In this document: in pieces, positions 1-5,974 of the stretch | Position numbering within the stretch: the first letter of the stretch is position 1 | Layout of the letters: every line of letters begins with the position of its first letter | DNA from: Verrucomicrobiota bacterium | GTDB taxonomy: Bacteria > Verrucomicrobiota > Verrucomicrobiia > Limisphaerales > UBA9464 | Assembly: GCA_026397675.1 (NCBI GenBank) | Contig: JAPLUH010000167.1 | Location: 1 to 6,946 of the forward strand | Length of the DNA: 6,946 bases | Direction: 5' to 3' | The notes under the pieces: model-generated | Told to the model about the DNA's origin: nothing | Database searches by the model: none | What the model saw: the letters and a program-made list of their open reading frames with translations, nothing else | Program-made: the position numbers and the translations under genes

Positions 1-435
1 ATCCACCCGCCGATCGGCACCAAAGAGCTGAAAGTCGCCGAGGCCTACGAAAAAGTCATCGGAGCCGAGCAGGAAAAAGAAGCCCGCATTCTCGAAGCCG
101 ATGCGTATGCGCTCGAGACGGTACCCCTGGCCAAGGCCGCAGCCGCCAAGACCCTCAACGAGTCCAAGGGTATCTCGGCCCAAAAGATCGCCGAAGCCTC
201 CGGACGGGCCGCCCAATTCTCCTCCCAATTGCTTGCCTACCAGGCCGCACCCAAGGTCTTTACAACCCGCAATCATCTCGAAACCTTTGCCAAAGCCTCG
301 GCCGGTTCCCGCAAGATCGTTATCCTTCCGACCAACACCCAAGACGTCATCCTCTTCAACCTAGAAGACAAGATCCGCCAAGATTTGCTGGATGTGAACA
401 TCGAGCCCGTCAAAAAGGACGAACCCAAGAAATGA
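1..435 (+). CDS. hflK: HflK-like SPFH/Band-7 protein, C-terminal part (5' end outside the window)
   Basis: Frame 1 is open from the first base to a TGA at 433-435, giving the last 144 residues of a protein that starts upstream. The visible part has the layout of the HflK C-terminal half: the end of the SPFH domain (VAEAYEKVIGAEQEKEA, residues 12-28), an Ala/Glu/Lys-rich stretch typical of the SPFH coiled coil (about 20-75), then the HflK-type YQAAPKV segment (80-86) with downstream R90, L93 and E94, and a RKIVILP strand (104-110). In E. coli the corresponding segment reads YKAAPEI followed by a RKVLV strand. HflK is a membrane-anchored regulator of the FtsH protease, forming a cage with HflC. 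The N-terminal anchor and the first part of the SPFH domain cannot be seen. The following HflC-like gene supports an hflK-hflC arrangement. Family assignment is firm; orthology to E. coli hflK is inferred from C-terminal similarity and gene order. Confidence 0.85.
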   Translation: MHPPIGTKELKVAEAYEKVIGAEQEKEARILEADAYALETVPLAKAAAAKTLNESKGISAQKIAEASGRAAQFSSQLLAYQAAPKVFTTRNHLETFAKASAGSRKIVILPTNTQDVILFNLEDKIRQDLLDVNIEPVKKDEPKK

Positions 436-442
436 CCCCGAC

Positions 443-468
443 GGGTCCCTAGGCACCCCCCGCTTTTT
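443..468 (+). terminator. weak possible terminator or palindromic site between the first two SPFH genes
   Basis: Bases 443-458 form a near-palindrome (GGGT, C, CCTAGG, C, ACCC) that is symmetric except for one C/C mismatch pair. Five bases later is a T5 run at 464-468. As RNA the stem would be only about 4 bp around an 8-base loop, which is weak for an intrinsic terminator; as DNA it could be a dyad binding site. The downstream gene continues in the same direction, so full termination here is not expected. Confidence 0.2.
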
Positions 469-496
469 AATCAATCTTCCCCCTCCCCTTCCCAAG

Positions 497-1405
497 ATGA
501 AGCCCCGTACCCCCACCCTGATCATTGGCGGATTGCTGCTGGCGATCTTCCTCTTCCTGCTGTTCGCCTACCAGGTGCGCACCACCGAGGTGGCCGTCGT
601 CACCACTTTTGGTAGCATCAGCGGCACACCCAAGACCGAGCCAGGCCTGTACCTGCGCCTGCCGTACCCCATCCAGAACGTTTACAAGTTCGACCGCCGC
701 CTCCAGAACTTCGAGCGCAAGTACGAGCAGAGCCTGACCCGCGACAAGAAGTCACCGATCCTCTCGGTGTTCGTCGGCTGGCGGATCGCCGACGCCGAAC
801 TCTTTCTCAAGCGCTTCAATGGCGACCTCTTCCGCGCCGAGACCAGCCTCGAGAACGTGGTGCGTGACGCCAAGAACTCCGTCGTAGGGCGTCACGATTT
901 CTCAGAACTCATCGCCCCCGACCCCAAGCAAGTGAAGTTCGAGGAGATTGAAAACGAGATGAAACTCGTCATGGCCGACACCACGCTCAAGACCTACGGC
1001 ATCGCTATCGAAATCGTGGGCATCAAACAACTGGGCCTGCCCGAATCGCAGACCGCCAAGGTGTTCGAGCGCATGAAGGCCGAGCGCGAGCGACTCAGCA
1101 AGAAGTTCGTCGCCGAAGGCACTGCCGAAGCCATGCGCATCCGCTCCGAGGCCGAACTGCAGCGCGACACCACCCTCGCCGAAGCCCGCCGCAAGGCGCT
1201 CGTTCTGCGGGGTGAGGCCGAGGCCAAGGCCACTGAGTACTACAAAGTGCTCAACCAAGATGAATCGCTGGCCCGCTTCCTCATCTCGCTCAACAGCCTC
1301 GAAGCCAGCTTGAAGGATCGCACCACGCTCATCCTCGATGAGAAGACCGCCCCGCTGAACCTGCTCCGTGGCGATGCCGGGGCCACTGCACCTTCCAAAA
1401 ACTGA
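497..1405 (+). CDS. hflC: HflC-like SPFH/Band-7 membrane protein
   Basis: A complete 302-residue protein, slightly shorter than E. coli HflC (about 334). Residues 8-25 form one N-terminal hydrophobic anchor, followed directly by the Band-7 opening (TTEVAVVTTFG, 29-39) and GLYLRLPYPIQ (50-60). The HflC hallmark is the run from LPES (181-184) through VFERMKAERERL (189-200) and the Ala/Glu-rich helix RIRSEAELQRDTTLAEARR (214-232), then RGEAEAKATEYY (238-249). The ending (SLNSLEASLKDRTTLILD, 264-281) matches the last part of HflC proteins. The expected role is to form, with HflK-type partners, a membrane cage on the periplasmic side that modulates FtsH-dependent proteolysis. The first in-frame ATG (497) places the hydrophobic anchor at the N-terminus as expected; no Shine-Dalgarno motif precedes it, only a C/T-rich tract. 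The next gene starts 4 bases after its stop, so the two are very likely co-transcribed. Confidence 0.9.
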   Translation: MKPRTPTLIIGGLLLAIFLFLLFAYQVRTTEVAVVTTFGSISGTPKTEPGLYLRLPYPIQNVYKFDRRLQNFERKYEQSLTRDKKSPILSVFVGWRIADAELFLKRFNGDLFRAETSLENVVRDAKNSVVGRHDFSELIAPDPKQVKFEEIENEMKLVMADTTLKTYGIAIEIVGIKQLGLPESQTAKVFERMKAERERLSKKFVAEGTAEAMRIRSEAELQRDTTLAEARRKALVLRGEAEAKATEYYKVLNQDESLARFLISLNSLEASLKDRTTLILDEKTAPLNLLRGDAGATAPSKN

Positions 1406-1409
1406 TCCC

Positions 1410-2504
1410 ATGGCCGCTGCAAAAACACCCTCCGGCAATCTGCGGCCCGACGGCCCCAGGATTTCGTCGGACGACGCCTCCAGCCAGGCGCTCTCCGAGG
1501 CCTTGGGCAGCAGTCTGGTCCTCATCCGCCTCCTCGGAGCCCTGCTGCTGGCCGCCTTCGTCTTTTCGTGCGTCTTCACGGTCAAGCCCAACGAGGTCGC
1601 CGTGGTGCTGCGCTTCGGCAAGCCCGTGGGCGAGGGTCGCGACATCCTCCGCACCAACGGCCTGCACTTTGCCCTGCCCTACCCCATCGACGAAATCGTT
1701 CGCATCGGCGTCGGCGACTCCAAAATCGTCCGAGCCACCAAAGCCTGGTACGCCGTCGATCCCGCCGCCGAAGCTGCCGGCATCACCGGTGCCCCGGTCT
1801 CCACCACGCTCAACCCTGCCTCCGAGGGCTACGTCCTGACCGGTGATGGCAACATCCTCCACGTCCGGGCCACCTTGCGCTACCGCATCAGCGATCCCGT
1901 GGCCTACACCTTCAACTTCGTGGCGGCCTCCAACACGGTGGAGAACTGCCTGAATAACGCCATCTACTGGTCCGCCGCCCGCACCAAGGCCGACTCCATT
2001 TATGGCGACATCGCCAGCTTCCGCGACTTGGTCAAACAGCGGGTCAGCGACCAGCTTGCCCTCGCCAATCTGGGAGTCCTCATCGAAGGCCTCGATGTCG
2101 AGCGCGTCGCCCCGGGCTACGTGAAGGAATTCTTCGATGCCGTCATCACGGCCGGCCAAGCCCGCAGCAGCCGCATCAATGAAGCGCAGGGCGAATTTGA
2201 CCGCGTCACCCGTGAAGCCAAGGGCGAGGCCGACCGCACCGTCTCCCAAGGACAGGCCGCGGCCGACCAACTGGTGCAGGGATTGGCCGCTGAGGCCCGT
2301 TTCTTCCAAGACCAACTGGAAACCTACCGCCAGAACCCCGCCCTTTACCGCGATCGACTCCGAGTCGACACCATCACCCGCATCCTCACCAACTCACCCG
2401 ACAAGTTCTTCCTGCCCTCACGGGCTGACGGCGAGCGCCGCGAAGTTCGCATCCAGCTCAATCGGGAACCCCAACCCCAGAAGCGTCCCGAGCTCGGGCG
2501 TTGA
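1410..2504 (+). CDS. second, divergent HflK-like SPFH/Band-7 protein
   Basis: A 364-residue protein counted from ATG 1410. Residues 1-33 are a polar, probably cytoplasmic lead; 35-57 form one hydrophobic anchor; the SPFH domain follows with KPNEVAVVLRFGKP (59-72), GLHFALPYPID (84-94) and the HflK-type strand pair TGDGNILHVRATLRYRISDP (144-163). A long charged, Ala-rich helical region (about 236-305) precedes YRQNPALYRDRL (306-317) and the ending DKFFLPSRA (331-339), which parallel the YxxxP...R...FFLP portion of HflK proteins. It is thus a second HflK-type subunit beside the one ending at 435, but clearly diverged from it, with a 25-30 residue Ala/Pro/Thr-rich loop at about 113-140. An in-frame ATG at 1368 would add 14 residues and overlap hflC by 38 bases; 1410 is preferred because it gives tight 4-base spacing and a normal anchor position. 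Likely partner of the HflC-like neighbour; its exact role is unknown. Confidence 0.85.
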   Translation: MAAAKTPSGNLRPDGPRISSDDASSQALSEALGSSLVLIRLLGALLLAAFVFSCVFTVKPNEVAVVLRFGKPVGEGRDILRTNGLHFALPYPIDEIVRIGVGDSKIVRATKAWYAVDPAAEAAGITGAPVSTTLNPASEGYVLTGDGNILHVRATLRYRISDPVAYTFNFVAASNTVENCLNNAIYWSAARTKADSIYGDIASFRDLVKQRVSDQLALANLGVLIEGLDVERVAPGYVKEFFDAVITAGQARSSRINEAQGEFDRVTREAKGEADRTVSQGQAAADQLVQGLAAEARFFQDQLETYRQNPALYRDRLRVDTITRILTNSPDKFFLPSRADGERREVRIQLNREPQPQKRPELGR

Positions 2505-2537
2505 TCTAGGAACCCCAAAACCCCTCCCTTTCCATCC

Positions 2538-4583
2538 ATGCAAGTCACCAGCCTCCTGACCCTCGAGGAAGACGCCAAAAAGGACGCCGCCTGCGCGGAC
2601 TGCGGTCATGACCACGGTGGTCTGGATCATTCGCACACCAACACCAAGCTCTCCACGACGCTCGTCGGACTGATCTTCGTGTTGAACTCCTTCGCGGTGG
2701 ACTGGCTCTTTGATCGCGGCACCACCGTTGCGGCCTTCAGCGCCATGATCGGTGCCGTCATCCTAGGCACCCCCATCATGGTGGTGGCCTTCAAAGACCT
2801 CCGGAAAGGCCTGCTCTCCATTAACGAGTTGGTTGCTCTAGGCGTCTTGGCCTGCGCGGTCTCGGGCAATTACGGCATGAAAGGCGAGGGCTCTAGCCTC
2901 GCCGGCGGATTCCAAACCGCCGGCATTGTTGCCTTCTTCATGCTGCTGGGTGAGATCATCGAGACTCGCACGGCAGCCGGTGCCCGGGCTTCCATCCAAT
3001 CGCTCATCAAGCTCACCCCGACCAAGGCCCGTCGGCTGTCCGGCGGAAACGAAGTCGAAGTGGCCGTGAGCGAACTCAAGGTCGGAGACATCATCCGCAT
3101 CCGCCCAGGCGACAACATCGCCGCCGACGGCCAGATCGTCTCCGGACAAGGCTCCATCAATCAGGCCAACATCACCGGTGAATCGCTCCCGGTCGACAAG
3201 GGCGTGGGCGAAGCGGTCTTTGCCGGTACCATCAACATGAACGGCCTCCTCGAGGTCAAGGTCAGCAAGGCCGGCGAAGACACCACCCTGGGCCGCGTCC
3301 GCGACCTGATCTTGGCCGCCGAAAAGACCAAGCTGCCCTTCATGCGGATCATCGACCAGTACATGGGTTACTACACCCCGCTGGTGCTGATCATCGCCGC
3401 TCTTGTCTGGGGCTTCACCCAAGACCTCAACCGGGTGATCACCATCCTCATCGTGGCCTGCCCCTGCGCGTTCATCCTGGCCACCCCCACCGCGATGGTC
3501 GCCGCCTTGAGCGCCGCCGCCCGCTTGGGCATCCTCGTCAAGAATATCGCCGACCTCGAAGCAGCCGCACGCATCACGGCCTTCGTGTTCGACAAGACCG
3601 GAACCCTGACCACCGGACGTCTGGCCGTCAGCCGCCTCAACCCCCTCGACGGGATCGCCCCGGCCGAACTGTTGCGATGTGCCGCCAGCGCCGAGCAGTT
3701 TTCCAACCACCCCACCGCTCGTTCCATCACGGCACTGGCCCAGCAGGCCGGTGTGCCGCTGGCCCAGGTGAGCGACTTCAAGGAGACCGCGGGCAGAGGT
3801 GTCAGCGCGCTCATCGACGGTCAGCGCATCCTGGTCGGCCGCGCCACCTTCCTCAAAGACCAAGGCGTGTTGGGTGACCTCTTCGAGTCGGTGGATCTCG
3901 ACGAGACCGCCGGATACAGCCTCCTCTTCGTGGCCCGTGATGGGCACTGCATCGGATGGGTCGGCCTCCAAGATCAAACCCGTCCGGAGGCCGCAGAAGC
4001 CCTCGAACAACTTCGGGCTTCGGGCATACGCCGCATCACCATGGTGAGCGGTGACCGCCGCCCCGTGGCTGAACGCGTCGCCCAAGAGATTGGCGTGACT
4101 GAAGTGGTGGCCGAATGCCTCCCGCAAGACAAGGTCGAGTACGTGCGTCAAACCAAGGCCAAGGGCCACCGCGTGGCGGTCATCGGCGACGGCGTCAACG
4201 ACGCACCAGCGCTGGCCTCAGGCGATATTAGCATCGCGATGGGAGCCGCCGGCAGCGAAGTCGCCATCAACTCGGCGACCATCGCCCTGATGAACAACGA
4301 TCTCCGCCGACTGCCCTTCCTCATCCGCCTGAGCCGCATGGCTCGCACGGTCATCAACCAGAACTTCCTCTTCGGCGGCGTCTTTATTATTGGCGGTATG
4401 GCCGCTGCATCCTTCGGGTACCTCAACCCGATCGTCGCCGCCATCTTGCACAATGTCGGATCACTCTTTGTGGTCTTCAACAGCGCCCGCCTGGTCCGCC
4501 AGGGCGAAGAACTCGAGCCCTTCGTCCAAGGCGACGACGCCGCCAACCCGAGCACCGGAACCCCCGCCCCGCAGGCCGCCTGA
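2538..4583 (+). CDS. P1B-type heavy-metal-translocating ATPase
   Basis: A complete 681-residue P-type ATPase that should move a transition-metal ion across the inner membrane using ATP. Visible motifs: TGES actuator loop (213-216), CPC metal-site motif in the sixth helix (308-310), phosphorylation motif DKTGT with D352 (352-356), the P1B nucleotide-domain HP pair (H391, P392), and the hinge GDGVND (550-555). Eight hydrophobic segments fit the P1B plan: about 39-57, 63-85, 96-110, 126-141, 278-293, 299-325, 608-628 and 630-650. There is no N-terminal HMA domain; instead residues 19-33 hold CADC plus four histidines (H24, H26, H31, H33), a likely metal-binding tail. In a gap-free comparison from memory with E. 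coli ZntA, the zinc-type Lys of helix 7 is I617 and the zinc-type Asp of helix 8 is H638; the copper-type YN and MxxSS motifs are also absent. Metal specificity is therefore left open (zinc, manganese, cobalt or copper all possible). The start at 2538 is the first ATG and is preceded by a C/T-rich tract rather than an SD motif. Confidence 0.93.
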   Translation: MQVTSLLTLEEDAKKDAACADCGHDHGGLDHSHTNTKLSTTLVGLIFVLNSFAVDWLFDRGTTVAAFSAMIGAVILGTPIMVVAFKDLRKGLLSINELVALGVLACAVSGNYGMKGEGSSLAGGFQTAGIVAFFMLLGEIIETRTAAGARASIQSLIKLTPTKARRLSGGNEVEVAVSELKVGDIIRIRPGDNIAADGQIVSGQGSINQANITGESLPVDKGVGEAVFAGTINMNGLLEVKVSKAGEDTTLGRVRDLILAAEKTKLPFMRIIDQYMGYYTPLVLIIAALVWGFTQDLNRVITILIVACPCAFILATPTAMVAALSAAARLGILVKNIADLEAAARITAFVFDKTGTLTTGRLAVSRLNPLDGIAPAELLRCAASAEQFSNHPTARSITALAQQAGVPLAQVSDFKETAGRGVSALIDGQRILVGRATFLKDQGVLGDLFESVDLDETAGYSLLFVARDGHCIGWVGLQDQTRPEAAEALEQLRASGIRRITMVSGDRRPVAERVAQEIGVTEVVAECLPQDKVEYVRQTKAKGHRVAVIGDGVNDAPALASGDISIAMGAAGSEVAINSATIALMNNDLRRLPFLIRLSRMARTVINQNFLFGGVFIIGGMAAASFGYLNPIVAAILHNVGSLFVVFNSARLVRQGEELEPFVQGDDAANPSTGTPAPQAA

Positions 4584-4603
4584 CCGGGATGCCCCCAGTG
4601 ACA

Positions 4604-4629
4604 CGGCGGTGTCTTTTAAAGATACGCCG
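4604..4629 (+). promoter_or_regulatory. 26-base near-perfect palindrome before the ABC transporter genes
   Basis: In the 91-base gap between the metal ATPase stop and the ABC ATPase start, CGGCG (4604-4608) pairs with CGCCG (4625-4629), and TGTCTTT (4610-4616) pairs with AAAGATA (4618-4624), with one unpaired G at 4609, one G-T wobble and a single central T at 4617. The core is AT-rich inside G+C-rich DNA. No T run follows, which argues against a classical intrinsic terminator. It could be a repressor or activator operator for the ABC genes, or an RNA hairpin with a 5-7 base loop that acts in transcript processing. The dyad is seen directly; a regulatory role is inferred. Confidence 0.4.
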
Positions 4630-4674
4630 ACTTTCTCCAACTCCTCGCCCCGTTCCCTCACCCGCTTACGCCTC

Positions 4675-5968
4675 ATGAACCCTCCCTCCCCTTCCGGCAG
4701 AGCGTCCGCTGAGTACCCCAGCGACGAGGTCGTCGTCCGGGCCACGGGTCTGACCAAGGTGTTCAAAGACTTCTGGGGTCGGCCCAAGGCGCGGGCCGTG
4801 GACAACGTCGATTTTGAGATCCGCCGTGGCGAGGTGTTCGGACTCCTCGGGCCCAACGGCTCGGGCAAATCCACCACCATCAAGCTGCTCCTGGGCCTGC
4901 TGTACCCGACTAAGGGCCACATCACGGTCTTCGGCCAGTCGCCGCGCGATGTCGCCACCAAGGCCCGCATCGGCTACCTGCCCGAAGAGAGCTACCTCTA
5001 CAGGTTTCTTAATCCGGCCGAGACTCTCGATTTCTTCGGCAGCCTCTTCCAAATCGATTCGGCAGAACGCCGTCGCCGCGCCGAGCAGCTCATTGAGATG
5101 GTAGGCCTGAACCAGGCCCGGTCGCGGACCATCGGCGAATTTTCCAAGGGCATGCAGCGCCGCATCGGCCTCGCCCAGGCGCTGATCAATGATCCCGACC
5201 TCGTCATCTTGGACGAGCCCACCGCTGGGCTCGATCCCATCGGGTGCCGCGAGGTCAAGGACCTGATCCTGGGCCCTCGCCCAACGGGGCAAGACGGTTA
5301 TCTTGTCCAGCCACCTGCTCAGCGATGTCGAAGATGTTTGCGACCGCGCGGTGATTTATTACGGCGGACGCATCCAGGCCCAAGGCCCGCTGCATCAACT
5401 GCTCGCCAAGCCCGACTCGGTCCGCATTACCGCCCCCGTCCTCTCCCGCGAAACCACCGAGAAGGTGCTCAACCTCATCCGAGCCGAGGTGGGTGATACC
5501 GTCCGCCTCGAAAACCCAACCCAAAACCTAGAATCGTACTTCCTCGGAGTGGTTGAAGCGGCTCGCCGTCAGGCCGAGACCAGCGGGGCCACGAGCGGCA
5601 ATCGGGTGGCCGAATACCTGCGGGCACCCGGAGATTCGGGCACCCATTCTGGCACTCATCAGGCTGACTCGGTGCTCGATCGCCTGTCGCGACCGACAGA
5701 ATCGGCGGCTCCCATCGTATCGGAGGTGGCTGTTCCATCCCAGCCCTCGACCGAGGCGGTGCTCGAATCGCTCGTCCGCCACGAGGCTCCCGCGCCCCAG
5801 GCTCCGGCCTCCAACGCTTCCACTGTTTCGGCCCCATTGGCCCCATCGGTCTCACCCGTCCTGCCGGCCAAGACAGCCGCCCCGGAACCGGCAAAGCCTG
5901 TCGATCTCTCCAAGGCCAACGACGCGCTCTCCGGACTCCTCGGTGGCAACAAAGGCGATAAGAAGTGA
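4675..5968 (+). CDS. ABC transporter ATP-binding protein with long disordered tail, broken by a one-base frameshift
   Basis: The coupling ATPase of an ABC-2 (CcmA/NatA-like) transporter. From ATG 4675 frame 1 carries an A-loop region (TGLTKVF, 24-30), Walker [10 protein letters not shown] (59-67), the Q-loop region GYLPEE (100-105) with Glu in the usual Gln place, signature FSKGMQ (156-161), Walker B LVILDEP (176-182; E181) and D-loop GLD (185-187). After L199 the frame goes wrong; dropping one G from 5271-5273 restores [16 protein letters not shown] with switch histidine H213, and this second frame runs open to TGA 5966-5968, giving 430 residues. Without correction frame 1 ends at 5496 (273 residues), with an unrelated Arg/Pro-rich end and no H-loop. 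The NBD ends near residue 295; residues 297-430 are a Pro/Ala/Ser-rich, probably disordered tail. The permease starts 6 bases later. The base count is equally consistent with a sequencing error and with a true recent lesion. The ATPase identity itself is certain. Confidence 0.9.
5271..5273 (+). other. frameshift site (one surplus G) in the ABC ATPase
   Basis: The sequence reads CTG GGC CCT in frame 1 (5269-5277). Removing one G of the GGG triplet gives CTG GCC CTC GCC and joins residue 199 (Leu) to Ala-Leu-Ala-Gln-Arg-Gly-Lys-Thr-Val, the expected NBD segment between the D-loop and the H-loop. Family-like sequence continues without interruption on each side, so the break is confined to a few bases. 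The GGGCCC hexamer here is self-complementary. No recognised programmed-frameshift slippery site is visible. Confidence 0.85.
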
Positions 5969-5974
5969 CCTACC

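Noticed and set aside
1368..1409. Earlier ATG (1368) for the second HflK-like gene
   Set aside because: It would overlap hflC by 38 bases and add 14 residues with no family support; ATG 1410 gives a 4-base gap and a normal anchor position.
902..1657. 251-residue minus-strand open frame spanning the hflC end and the next gene start
   Set aside because: Shadow frame crossing two well-supported + strand genes; no recognisable domain.
1329..2315. 328-residue open frame on the minus strand opposite the second HflK-like gene
   Set aside because: Low-complexity Gly/Asp/Val-rich product with no family resemblance, antisense to a recognised SPFH gene.
2838..4169. 443-residue open frame on the minus strand opposite the metal ATPase
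   Set aside because: It lies wholly inside a gene with clear P-type ATPase motifs; its Gly/Asp/His-rich composition is what the complement of a G+C-rich gene yields.
4390..4674. Upstream extension of the ABC ATPase frame to ATG 4390
   Set aside because: The extension lies in the wrong frame of the metal ATPase gene, is Ser/Pro/Arg-rich and lacks any family match; ATG 4675 begins just ahead of the ATPase domain.
5269..5277. Programmed ribosomal frameshifting in the ABC ATPase
   Set aside because: No known slippery heptamer or upstream SD-like stimulator is visible at the junction; an error or mutation is simpler.
5303..5968. Independent gene starting at TTG 5303
   Set aside because: Its first residues are the H-loop of the upstream ABC ATPase and the frame extends back to 5273 with ATPase sequence, so it is the second half of a frameshifted gene.
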